Shown piece by piece: positions 1-7,478 of a stretch of 8,210 nt of DNA. The first letter of the stretch is position 1. Every line of letters begins with the position of its first letter. A model generated the notes under the pieces. The model worked only from the letters and a program-made list of their open reading frames with translations, was not told the origin of the DNA and searched no databases. Both the position numbers and the translations under genes were made by a program. The DNA comes from Tannerella sp. (GTDB taxonomy: Bacteria; Bacteroidota; Bacteroidia; Bacteroidales; Tannerellaceae): positions 1 through 8,210 of the forward strand of contig JAIRXI010000307.1 of assembly GCA_031268395.1 (NCBI GenBank), given 5' to 3'.

Positions 1-252
1 CTGGGAGGTTTCCCCATGACCCTGGGAAGTTTCCCCATGACCCTGGGAGGTTTCCCCATGACCCTGGGAAGTTCTCCCATGACCCTGGGAAGTTTTCCCG
101 TGACCCTGGGAAGTTTTCCCGTGACCCTGGGAAGTTTTCCCGTGACCCTGGGAAGTTTTCCCAGGACCCTGGGAAATTTTCCCAGGACCTCAGGAAATTT
201 TCCCGGAGCTCCAGGAAATTTTCCCGGAGCTCCAGGAAATTTTCCCGGAAGG
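1..252. repeat. 21-bp tandem repeat array (12 units, open at left edge)
   Basis: Twelve head-to-tail 21-bp units fill this stretch without spacers, starting at 1, 22, 43, 64, 85, 106, 127, 148, 169, 190, 211 and 232. The core of each is a near-palindrome, GGGAAGTTTTCCC or GGGAAATTTTCCC, followed by a linker that changes along the array: ATGACC in units 1-4, GTGACC in 5-7, AGGACC in 8-9, GGAGCT in 10-11. Units 5, 6 and 7 are identical. The array begins at or before the window edge, so the true copy number is unknown. Because 21 is a multiple of three, the plus strand reads as a heptapeptide repeat (MTLGSFP-like), but several other frames are also open, so this is not evidence of coding. It lies downstream of the susCD operon. 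I do not recognise the family. Confidence 0.95.
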
Positions 253-452
253 TCGGGGAGGATGGCTTTCCACAAGTTTGTACCTCTGTTCCAGCGCCGT
301 AAGGAAGCGCTTCTTTGTCGAAGCCTGACCGGTTGCCGGGATACTCCGCGCTGGCGCCTGCTGAAAAAAGGAACGTGTTCATTCCGGCCGGCAAACGGTC
401 GCCGGCTGCCTGCAACGGCAACGAATCCGTGCCGGAAGAACACGCCGGAAAC
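253..452. other. Intergenic region between repeat array and susD
   Basis: Two hundred bases separate the array from the susD stop codon. I see no convincing gene. A plus-strand frame runs on from the repeats through here but overlaps the susD 3' end and resembles nothing known. The only supported element is the minus-strand terminator candidate at 364-409. Confidence 0.6.
364..409 (-). terminator. Probable rho-independent terminator of the susCD operon
   Basis: On the minus strand, about 45 bases after the susD stop, a GCCGGC-(8)-GCCGGC hairpin is followed by a second short hairpin, GGAAT-(6)-GTTCC, which counts five pairs with one U-G wobble. This runs directly into six Ts (plus-strand A tract 364-369). 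The position and T tract suit an intrinsic terminator. The T-proximal stem is short, so it may be weak. Confidence 0.5.
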
Positions 453-2216
453 TCAATATCCGGGATTCTGAGGCGTAATCCCCAAATCTATACCGCTTAA
501 CTGAGGGATCGGAAAACGGTAATGCTTCGCCCGGACATTGTCGTATTTGGCATGAAGATGCTTGTAGGCCTTGGCATAAAAGGGCGCATTAACGGTTTCC
601 GGGTCGGTGATGCCGCGATTCGCCGCCGTCAACAGTACGCTTTCTTCGTCTTTATACCCTTCCTTGAAATACTCGTAATCGCTTACCGATTTGACGGTTG
701 AAATCAGCGTTCTCCACCGGACAAGGTTTGTCCACCGTTTCTGTTCAAACCGCAGTTCCAGATCCCATTCGTTGAACAGGTCTTCTTTGGTCAGCGACGA
801 AAGAGCCTGAACACCGGCCCGGCTGCGAATCAGGTTTACAAGCGGCAGCGCTTCGCCGGCTTTCCCCTGCCATAAGAGCGCTTCTGCTTTGATGAGCAGC
901 AGCTCGGCATAACGGACTTCGATGCGATCGATGTTGTTGGGCTGCGCGGCGGCGCTTCCTCCGACCCTGTAAATGCTTGGCGGCGTGGCGGTGGTTGAGG
1001 TAGTGGCATATCCTGCGCGATGAATCCATTTGCCGTAGATGGGCGAAGTGACGGGGAAGGCAAAAGCGTATTCCCTGTTCCCGTCTTCCGAATCGTAGAG
1101 GGTCGTCGCATAGGTAATAATTTTACGTCTGTCGGCGTCGTCATACTGGCTGAGCAGCGTTTCGTCGGCCGGTCCGATATGGAAGTCGGCATACGGATTT
1201 GTGAAACGGTTCGTAAACGTACAGTGTGTCTGATGATTCGACTGTCCGTTGTTGTTGCCGTCGGTCGGGTCGCCTTCGTGATGAATGGTGTAGACATGTT
1301 CTCTGCTGTCCTGACCGGGAATGCCCCAGAGTGAATTGAAGTCGGCCAGCAGTTCGTAGTTGCCGCTGTTGATCACCTTGTCGGCATATTCCACCGCTTT
1401 CGTTAATTTTTCATTATCCCACTGGGGCGCAGCCGGGTCGTCCGTCGACCCGGCAATGGCGCTTAAGTCGGACTGCGTCAGCGGCTTTCCCGCCCATGAG
1501 AGATAAACCCGCGCGAGGATGGCGTTTGCAGCTCCTTTTGTAGGCGTGGACTTGTTGCTGTCGTATTCGGGCAACGCCGCTTCCGCTTCCGTCAGGTCTT
1601 TGACGATTTGCGTGTAAATGTCGTCAACCGGGGTGCGGGTTGTCGCGGACGCCTCTTTCTGAGAGAGCTGGAGAGGGACTTCGCCATAGAGCTGCACTAA
1701 ATAATGATAGCTCAGGGCGCGTGTAAACTTGACGCGGGCTGCGACCAGTTCCTTTGTTTCCAGGGCCAGCCGGTCGGTCACGCGGGAAGAGTCGAGCTTT
1801 TCGATCGTGATGTTGGCATTTCCTATACTTTCAAACAGCCGGCTGAACACCTTGTCCGGATAATCATGAGGGACATCAAATCCCGTTTTGGGCGCGTGTT
1901 CAAAGCGGCTGATGACCGGAGCGCCACGGTCTTCGGGACCTTCAAAACTGATGGTGTTGTCGGTGGCCAGCTCAATCATGAACGAAAAGGAGGAACTGAG
2001 CCTTGTCAACGGCGGAAACACTGAATTTCCAAGTGCGAATGCTTCCGCATTGGTTTTCAACACTTCTGTGGTAATGATCTCGACCGGATCGATTCCAGGA
2101 TCAGGCTCCGGACCGGGTACATCATCCTTGTCTCCGCACGAAGTAAACAATACGGAGAAACTTACACTGGCGACGAGTAACGTCGCGTAACCAAAACTAA
2201 AAATACTTTTTTTCAT
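453..2216 (-). CDS. RagB/SusD family nutrient-uptake outer-membrane lipoprotein
   Basis: This is a SusD-like surface lipoprotein that caps the SusC channel and helps capture an oligomeric substrate, commonly a glycan. The 587 residues fit the usual 500-600. A hydrophobic signal peptide ends in the lipobox-like LFTSC, giving lipidated Cys27. The following GDKDD is acidic and resembles the lipoprotein export signal known in Bacteroidota, so surface exposure is expected. Family landmarks are the helical segment RALSYHYLVQLYGEVPL (about 166-182), the C-terminal RYAELLLIKAEALL (435-448), NLIRSRAG (461-468), the LELRFEQKRWTNLVRW block (486-501), and the terminal FPIPQ...TPQNPGY. The start follows a weak AAAGG-like site, as is common in this phylum. 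It lies 33 bp after susC, so the two are surely cotranscribed. The substrate cannot be read from the sequence. Confidence 0.95.
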   Translation of the reverse strand: MKKSIFSFGYATLLVASVSFSVLFTSCGDKDDVPGPEPDPGIDPVEIITTEVLKTNAEAFALGNSVFPPLTRLSSSFSFMIELATDNTISFEGPEDRGAPVISRFEHAPKTGFDVPHDYPDKVFSRLFESIGNANITIEKLDSSRVTDRLALETKELVAARVKFTRALSYHYLVQLYGEVPLQLSQKEASATTRTPVDDIYTQIVKDLTEAEAALPEYDSNKSTPTKGAANAILARVYLSWAGKPLTQSDLSAIAGSTDDPAAPQWDNEKLTKAVEYADKVINSGNYELLADFNSLWGIPGQDSREHVYTIHHEGDPTDGNNNGQSNHQTHCTFTNRFTNPYADFHIGPADETLLSQYDDADRRKIITYATTLYDSEDGNREYAFAFPVTSPIYGKWIHRAGYATTSTTATPPSIYRVGGSAAAQPNNIDRIEVRYAELLLIKAEALLWQGKAGEALPLVNLIRSRAGVQALSSLTKEDLFNEWDLELRFEQKRWTNLVRWRTLISTVKSVSDYEYFKEGYKDEESVLLTAANRGITDPETVNAPFYAKAYKHLHAKYDNVRAKHYRFPIPQLSGIDLGITPQNPGY

Positions 2217-2249
2217 TTGCCTTTAATCTAAAAATGTTTATATATAAAA

Positions 2250-5200
2250 TCAAAACTTTATGTTTATGCCTGTCGAAAAGGAGGTGGCTGAAGGATAGGC
2301 GCCGAAGTCGATGCCCCGTGATATTTCAGGGTCATATCCTTTGTATTTCGTAAATGTGCAAAGATTTTGGGCCGAGACGAACAGTCTGCCGCTACAGTTC
2401 AATATGTTGAGTTCGTAACCCAGCGTGACATTCTGCAGTCTCAGAAACGAAGCGTCTTCGACGTAACGGCTGTCCAGCTGGCTGTAATATCTGTAATTGC
2501 TTAATGTCGCCATGGTGTTTGAGGGGTTGTTTTCCGTCCAGCTGTCCAGCAATGCCGCCGAACCGTTGTAGCTGTCGTTTGGCGTTTCGAGATAGCGTCG
2601 CAAACTGTTGAAAACCTCATTGCCCTGCGTGCCCTGCAAAGAAATAAAGAGATCGAAAGGATGCCAGTTCAGCGTCGACTGCAGGCCGAAAATATAATCG
2701 GGCTGAATGCTTCCGATCACCGTAAGGTCGTTGCTGTCTATCCTGCCGTCGGGTATCCCGTCCGGACCGCTCAAATCGGCAAACTTGGCGTCGCCGGGCC
2801 GCGGAGCGCCGTGGACGGTCGTTGGAAGGGTGGAGGTGTCTTCGTTTTTCTGTACGATGCCGTCGAACTTCAGTCCATAGAAGGAACCCAGGCTTTCGCC
2901 GACTTTCAGGATTTCTTCACCATTGTTGCCTAATGTGATCTTTTGCCGGTCGCTGTCGATTTTGTCTACCCTGTTTTTATTTTTTGCCATATTGAAAGCC
3001 AGCGACCAGTGCACTTTTTTAGTGTCGACAGGAACGAAATTCAGGGCGACCTCCCAGCCGCGATTGCTTGTGTTGCCTGCATTAAAGAGCTGTTCCTTCA
3101 CGCCCAGGGAAGGGTTGACCGGCAGCGACATAAGCAAATCGTATGTTTTTTTGAGATAAAGGTCTGCGGTCAGCGTGATCCGGTCATTCAGCCACCCGAC
3201 GTCTACCCCTGTATTGAACTGCGTTGTGGTTTCCCATTTCAAACCGGCATTGCCCAGGTTGGACTGGGTCAGCAGTCCCTGCCCGTTATAAAATCCGGCG
3301 GTAAAGGTCTGGGCATATTGATAAGCCTCAATTTCCTGATTGCCGACAGATCCGCCGGAGACTCTGAATTTCAGCCGGGAAGAACGGCTTTTCTTCACGC
3401 CCTGATAAAATGGCTCTTCGCTGATGTTCCAGGAAAATCCGGCAGAGGGGAAATATCCCCATTCGTGTCCCTGGGGGAAATGGGAGGATTTATCGCCGCG
3501 GAAGGTTACGGTTACATTGTACCGTCCCAGCAGGGAGTAATTTATACGTCCCAGCAACGAAGAGAGGTCTTCTTTGGAGGGGAAAGAAACCGGATGCGAC
3601 GGTTTGGCGCCAAGCGCCAAATAGTCAATGCCGTGCGTTTCGTCGGTAAAGGCGGTGGTCATATTGATAAGATAGCCGGTATGGGTATGCTGTGAGGTGT
3701 ATCCGGCGATTACATCAACCAAATTCCGGTCGTTCAGATGCCTGACATACGACAGCGTGTATTCTGCAAGCCTTATTTCCTGCTGCCTTTTGCCGATACC
3801 GCCAATGCCATCCACATTCAATCCGAGGGCGGAACGGGAAGGCGAGAAATAATTTTGCGTGCCCTGCCCCGAATAGATTCCTGCATTGATTCTGGCGGTC
3901 AGCCCGTCCGCAATTTCGTAACGGGCAAAAAAGTTTCCCAGCAGCGTCGTATTGCTGTTTTCGGCGATGCTGTTTCTTAAATCCGCAACCGGATTGGCCG
4001 TTGTCCCGTTTAATGTAAGATAGCCATATTCGTAGGGATTATGATAGTTGTAATCGCCGTTTTCCGCATAAATCGGGACCACCGGCGGCACAAACAGCGC
4101 ATACACAAGGGAATTGGTGATCCCCGACCCGAAAGGGGAAGAACTCCAGGTCACTTCTTCAAATGTGGTTATGCTGTTTTGAAGCGACTTTCCGGCGGTA
4201 GCGACCAGGCCGAAAGTCAGTTTGTCGCCCAGTTTGCTTTCCATATTCAGCCTGCCGATGTAACGCCGAAAGCCGGAATGGATTACAATGCCGGTCTGGT
4301 CGGTATAATTGCCGGACAACAGGTAGCGGTATGCTTCATTCCCTCCACTGACCGACAGATTGTGCGTCTGCCTGATTCCTGTTTGGAGTACGGCATTTTG
4401 CCAGTTGTAGCCGTCGCCCAAAGCGGCAATTTCTTCCTCGGTATATCTGCCTTTGTTGAAAAAGAAATCTTTTTGAATGCGCGCCCATTGAGAGGCATTC
4501 AGTAAGTCAATTTTTTTGGACGGGATATCCCAGCCTGTTGAATAATGATAACTTACACGTCCCTTATCCCGTTTTCCCTTTTGGGTGGTGATCAGGATAA
4601 CGCCATTTGCCCCTCTGGAACCGTAAATGGCTGTTGCCGAAACATCTTTCAGGATCTCAACAGATTCTATATCGGCCGTATTGAGTATGCTCAACGGGTT
4701 TAATTCATTTTCGATTGCGTTCATTCCGGCTTTTGAGGAAGCGTCGCTGCCAAAAAACAGGAACCCGTCGATCACGTACAGCGGATTATTGCTTGCCTTT
4801 ACCGAATTGCTGCCCCGAATATTGATTCGCGCCGGCGCTCCGGGCTGTCCCGAACTTTGTGTGACATTCACGCCCGAAACCGCACCGCTCAAAAGTAAGT
4901 CGACAGAATTGAATGTGTTGTATTCAAGGCTCGCTTTTGAAACTGTTGCAATCGCGCCCGTCAACTCTTTTCGCCGCTGTGTCCCATAGCCCACCACGAC
5001 GACCTCATTCAATTGATTTGTGTTTTCGGAAAGAAAAACAGTTAAGGAAACGGACGCATCGCCGACGGTGATTTCTTCGGTCATGTAGCCCAAATAACTG
5101 ACAGAAAGCGTTACAGGCAACTGTTTTACCTGTATGTCAAATTCTCCGTCCACATTGGTTATATTTCCAACCTGTTGAAGCGTTGAAAAAATACTCGCAC

Positions 5201-5351
5201 CTGGAAGAACTTCTTCTGTTTTTTTATCAAGGACTTTACCCTTAATTATCAGACCTGAACTTTCCGGTTGCGCCAATACCCGGAAGCAGAAAAACACACC
5301 AAAAATCAATAGACTTGATGTAAATCTGATATAATTTACTACTTTTGCCAT
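2250..5351 (-). CDS. SusC/RagA family TonB-linked outer-membrane protein
   Basis: This is a TonB-dependent outer-membrane channel that imports the ligand held by the partner SusD protein, powered through TonB-ExbBD. The 1033 residues are typical. A signal peptide ends near VLAQ (about residue 27). A carboxypeptidase regulatory-like beta domain follows at about 33-108 (GKVLDKKTEEVLPGASIF, NVDGEFDI). Next come the SusC signature NEVVVVGYGTQ (115-125), the plug domain with LYVIDGF (191-197) and ILKDVSATAIYGSRGANG (233-250), and then a 22-strand-type barrel ending in the expected C-terminal Phe (GINIKF). There is no N-terminal STN domain, so sigma/anti-sigma signalling through this protein is not expected, and no such genes are next to it. 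A matched promoter and a hairpin leader precede it. No frameshift or missing motif is seen. Confidence 0.96.
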   Translation of the reverse strand: MAKVVNYIRFTSSLLIFGVFFCFRVLAQPESSGLIIKGKVLDKKTEEVLPGASIFSTLQQVGNITNVDGEFDIQVKQLPVTLSVSYLGYMTEEITVGDASVSLTVFLSENTNQLNEVVVVGYGTQRRKELTGAIATVSKASLEYNTFNSVDLLLSGAVSGVNVTQSSGQPGAPARINIRGSNSVKASNNPLYVIDGFLFFGSDASSKAGMNAIENELNPLSILNTADIESVEILKDVSATAIYGSRGANGVILITTQKGKRDKGRVSYHYSTGWDIPSKKIDLLNASQWARIQKDFFFNKGRYTEEEIAALGDGYNWQNAVLQTGIRQTHNLSVSGGNEAYRYLLSGNYTDQTGIVIHSGFRRYIGRLNMESKLGDKLTFGLVATAGKSLQNSITTFEEVTWSSSPFGSGITNSLVYALFVPPVVPIYAENGDYNYHNPYEYGYLTLNGTTANPVADLRNSIAENSNTTLLGNFFARYEIADGLTARINAGIYSGQGTQNYFSPSRSALGLNVDGIGGIGKRQQEIRLAEYTLSYVRHLNDRNLVDVIAGYTSQHTHTGYLINMTTAFTDETHGIDYLALGAKPSHPVSFPSKEDLSSLLGRINYSLLGRYNVTVTFRGDKSSHFPQGHEWGYFPSAGFSWNISEEPFYQGVKKSRSSRLKFRVSGGSVGNQEIEAYQYAQTFTAGFYNGQGLLTQSNLGNAGLKWETTTQFNTGVDVGWLNDRITLTADLYLKKTYDLLMSLPVNPSLGVKEQLFNAGNTSNRGWEVALNFVPVDTKKVHWSLAFNMAKNKNRVDKIDSDRQKITLGNNGEEILKVGESLGSFYGLKFDGIVQKNEDTSTLPTTVHGAPRPGDAKFADLSGPDGIPDGRIDSNDLTVIGSIQPDYIFGLQSTLNWHPFDLFISLQGTQGNEVFNSLRRYLETPNDSYNGSAALLDSWTENNPSNTMATLSNYRYYSQLDSRYVEDASFLRLQNVTLGYELNILNCSGRLFVSAQNLCTFTKYKGYDPEISRGIDFGAYPSATSFSTGINIKF

Positions 5352-5377
5352 GACTTTATATTCATAATTTTAAAGTT

Positions 5378-5420
5378 AGCGTTCTCCGAAGTCAATTTCC
5401 AGTCGTCTGAGGAGAACGCT
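5378..5420. repeat. 10-bp perfect inverted repeat in the susC leader
   Basis: AGCGTTCTCC (5378-5387) and GGAGAACGCT (5411-5420) are perfect inverted repeats around a 23-base loop. In the predicted susC transcript this forms a stem about 27 bases before the start codon. Read on the plus strand, the second arm runs into seven Ts, so the same element could end an antisense transcript. Its role is unknown. Confidence 0.75.
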
Positions 5421-5436
5421 TTTTTTATTTTGGCGT

Positions 5437-5467
5437 CAAAGGTATGGTTGTATGGATAAACCGGCAA
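5437..5467 (-). promoter_or_regulatory. Predicted susC promoter (Bacteroidota type)
   Basis: On the minus strand TACCTTTG (5437-5444) matches the Bacteroidota -7 element TAnnTTTG exactly. A TTG (5465-5467) lies 20 bases upstream, where the -33 element is expected. Transcription would start near 5430, giving a leader of about 80 bases that contains the inverted repeat at 5378-5420. Confidence 0.65.
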
Positions 5468-5489
5468 TACCATGTTTGCGGTATTTTTT
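5466..5489. repeat. 6-bp dyad overlapping the susC -33 element
   Basis: AATACC (5466-5471) and GGTATT (5480-5485) form a dyad with an 8-base spacer, overlapping the -33 TTG of the predicted susC promoter. It could be an operator half-site pair. On the plus strand it is followed by a T run, so a weak terminator is the alternative. With six-base arms, chance cannot be excluded. Confidence 0.35.
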
Positions 5490-5813
5490 CAGCCTTGTAT
5501 GCAGTCGATGAAATGCCCGGCGACTCCGCCGGCCATATCAGTAATGTAAAATAAACCCAAAATGCTCCTTAGCTGTTTTCTCTGTCGTGTTCGGAAGGTG
5601 GAGACTGCTTCCGCCCCTGCCAAGACAGTTTGTAAGGAATGAACTCATCCATGCCGTTTTCGGTAATACATTTAATCCTGCAAACAGATCAAGCCCTCTG
5701 TCCATGCATCAAAGGTCGTCAATAGCGTTTTTTGTTTTTCCGCCCGTGCCGCAACTGCTGTAAATCAATTTTATCCGGCACGGACTGCAAGTCCCCGCCA
5801 ACCGGATATTTGC
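5490..5813. other. Intergenic region without a supported gene
   Basis: Between the susC promoter region and the flavoprotein stop there is no convincing gene. A 39-codon minus-strand stretch (5569-5688) has no start or recognisable motif. The part nearest the flavoprotein holds overlapping inverted repeats (5744-5808). No tRNA or known riboswitch is apparent. Confidence 0.6.
5744..5808. repeat. Overlapping, mutually exclusive inverted repeats after the flavoprotein gene
   Basis: Five bases past the flavoprotein stop, on its transcript, TATCCGG pairs with CCGGATA (plus positions 5802-5808 and 5772-5778). Inside this is a GGAC-TTGCA-GTCC hairpin (5782-5794). Separately, CCGTGCCG (5744-5751) is a perfect inverted repeat of CGGCACGG (5776-5783), sharing bases with the first stem. 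The two folds compete. No T tract follows on the minus strand, so a standard intrinsic terminator is not supported. Confidence 0.5.
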
Positions 5814-6968
5814 TTAATAATCAATGCTGTTTTTTGGGCCGGAGATTTTATCAAACCAGAAAAAATTTGTCATCTTGATAAACTCCTTTTTGCCTGTTAT
5901 TTTTTGTTCGATGTTCCGTTTCGTCTGTCTTTTGATTTTGCCGGTCGAGGTCAATTCCGCACCGGCTTTTTTCATGTTTTCCAGTATTTCCATCTGTTTT
6001 TTATAGACAAATGGATTGTTGAATAGAAACATTGCGCCCGAACGGAAAACTGTTTCTATTAACGGGACATGAAAATTATGCGCAATCGCTTTGAAATGCT
6101 TTTGCAATGCATTAAACTGTATTTTCTCCTGAAAACCGCAAATCGAGAGGATGACCATGGTCTGATTTTTTTTGACAATTCGTCGGGGATGCCTCATTTT
6201 TTTCGTATCGCTGCAAATATACGGGTAAACCCTGCGAACCGAACGGTCAAAATAATTCTTCAGCGTTGAAGGCATCCCGTCCGCATACAAAGGAAGGGCA
6301 TAAACAATCATATCCGCTTTGTTGACTTTTTCGAAGAGTTCGTAAAAATCATCTTTGCCGTCGAACGCGCACCCGTTTTCCCTTATCCAGCAATTCCAGC
6401 AACCGGTGCAAGTTTTTATCCTTAATTTTGAAAGGTATATTTCCGCTACTTTTGCGCCTGCGTCTTTCATACCTTCGGTAAAGTGCGAGACAAACGGTTC
6501 GGTATATCCGTTGCCGGAACGGGGAGAGGCGTTTATAATGATCACCGATTGAGGACGTTTCCATTTTTTCGCGGCATTTTTTTCAAAAGCGGTACGGGTG
6601 TCATCCTTATCGCTGATGCGCACTCCGAAATCCGGCTTGGGAAGCGTTTTGAAAAACGAAACCTGTCCCTCGAATTTTAATTTTCGCGTAATCATCCCCC
6701 AAACTGGGTTTAATTTTCCCGACGACAAATCAAGCCAGCGAAAAAAATCACATCGTAACGTTACGGTTGGATTGTCTGCCGCTCCGGTATAAAATTCCAG
6801 CTGATTTTCATCCGCCTTTATGTAGCATGACCATTTCTGATTTTTATGGGAAAAGTAAAACTGAATAAATCCGTTTCCTTTTTCCTTGTGTGCCGGGTAT
6901 TGTGCATCAAGCATTTCTATCATTGACTGCATAATCTCGTAAGGCGTTTTCAGTGCTTTCGGCGCCAT
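5814..6968 (-). CDS. SCP2-like domain fused to flavodoxin-fold, four-cysteine flavoprotein (NADPH-dependent FMN reductase family)
   Basis: This is a probable cytoplasmic flavin-dependent oxidoreductase of unknown substrate; no signal peptide is seen. Residues 1 to about 118 resemble an SCP2 (sterol carrier-like) lipid-binding domain, with the typical LNPVWGMITRKLKFEGQ (86-102). After a basic linker, the flavodoxin fold starts at SVIIINASPRSGNGYT (141-156), whose SPRSGNGYT is the FMN phosphate loop. PLYADGMPSTLKNYFDR (226-242) is the usual flavin-contact segment. Four cysteines, C187, C190, C193 and C200 (CX2CX2CX6C), match the compact cluster motif of iron-sulfur flavoproteins, so a 4Fe-4S centre is likely but not proven. 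A lysine-rich tail follows residue 340. The start is supported by GGGAG just upstream, wedged between the preceding gene's stop and this ATG (8-bp gap), so the two genes are coupled. Confidence 0.85.
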   Translation of the reverse strand: MAPKALKTPYEIMQSMIEMLDAQYPAHKEKGNGFIQFYFSHKNQKWSCYIKADENQLEFYTGAADNPTVTLRCDFFRWLDLSSGKLNPVWGMITRKLKFEGQVSFFKTLPKPDFGVRISDKDDTRTAFEKNAAKKWKRPQSVIIINASPRSGNGYTEPFVSHFTEGMKDAGAKVAEIYLSKLRIKTCTGCWNCWIRENGCAFDGKDDFYELFEKVNKADMIVYALPLYADGMPSTLKNYFDRSVRRVYPYICSDTKKMRHPRRIVKKNQTMVILSICGFQEKIQFNALQKHFKAIAHNFHVPLIETVFRSGAMFLFNNPFVYKKQMEILENMKKAGAELTSTGKIKRQTKRNIEQKITGKKEFIKMTNFFWFDKISGPKNSIDY

Positions 6969-6971
6969 CTG

Positions 6972-6976
6972 CTCCC
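6972..6976 (-). promoter_or_regulatory. Shine-Dalgarno site fixing the flavoprotein start
   Basis: GGGAG on the minus strand directly follows the TAA of the upstream gene and sits three bases before the flavoprotein ATG. The other starts in this window have poor sites, so this one supports both the chosen start and translational coupling. Confidence 0.6.
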
Positions 6977-7399
6977 TTAGTTTAAGGTTATATTTATGGT
7001 CAAATCATTATTAAAGTCAAAAGCGCTCTTTGTATAATCCGGTTTATTGTCTTTATTGCTGAACCCGTATTTTTCTTTCGGAATACCAATGATATTTCTA
7101 TCCAGCCGTCCATTTTTATTCATATCCTGATATGCCGAAACCGCATATTTCCCTTTGGGCAAGTCGGTAAAAGTGACGACCATTATCGTATCCGTGATTT
7201 GAGTTTTGACTCCTTTATAATAAACGTCGGGGAACTCTTTTCCACTGTTGAATATGCCAACCATCAGATTCCCTGAAACCGGTTTGATGTTATGTACGCT
7301 GACTGTCAATTTTTGAGCGCACAATGAATTCATGCCCATGAAACCAAGCAGTAATAACAATATAATTTGGATGTAATTTTTATTTAATGCAAGTACCAT
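6977..7399 (-). CDS. DUF2141 domain-containing exported protein
   Basis: This 140-residue protein has a signal peptide (basic start, hydrophobic run ILLLLLGF, cleavage likely after LCA at residue 28), so it is exported, probably to the periplasm or outer membrane. The mature part is a single DUF2141 domain: it opens with LTVSVHNIKPVSGNLMVGIF and carries the family hallmark AYQDMNKNGRLDRNIIGIP (89-107) followed by KEKYGFSN. The segment D92-x-N-x-N-G-x-x-D100 has the spacing of an EF-hand or dockerin-type calcium loop, so metal binding is possible. The function of DUF2141 is not established. It is the first gene of a two-gene operon with the flavoprotein. The start at 7399 has no clear ribosome site; it fits the signal peptide length. 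The leader from the predicted start point is about 70 bases. Confidence 0.85.
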   Translation of the reverse strand: MVLALNKNYIQIILLLLLGFMGMNSLCAQKLTVSVHNIKPVSGNLMVGIFNSGKEFPDVYYKGVKTQITDTIMVVTFTDLPKGKYAVSAYQDMNKNGRLDRNIIGIPKEKYGFSNKDNKPDYTKSAFDFNNDLTINITLN

Positions 7400-7478
7400 A
7401 TCTCATAACTTTGTTCCACAATTGTTGCCATTTACCTTTACTCTTTGTCTTTATAAATTATGAATCATTTTATCGGTG

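Noticed and set aside
1..252. CRISPR array
   Set aside because: Units are contiguous with no unique spacers, and no cas genes are visible.
16..471. 151-codon plus-strand frame made of heptapeptide repeats (MTLGSFP-like)
   Set aside because: The length of the unit (21 bp) keeps several frames open at once. The non-repeat tail has no recognisable domain and runs into the 3' end of susD on the other strand.
2943..3695. 250-codon plus-strand frame opposite susC
   Set aside because: Antisense shadow of the long, well-supported SusC coding region; no domain features.
5569..5688. 39-codon minus-strand open stretch in the intergenic region, possible gene relic
   Set aside because: It has no suitable upstream start and no motif I recognise. 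A neighbouring frame briefly resembles transposase-like text, but too little to support a call.
5744..5783. Intrinsic terminator for the flavoprotein operon
   Set aside because: The stem exists, but in the direction of transcription it is followed by an A-rich run, not a T run.
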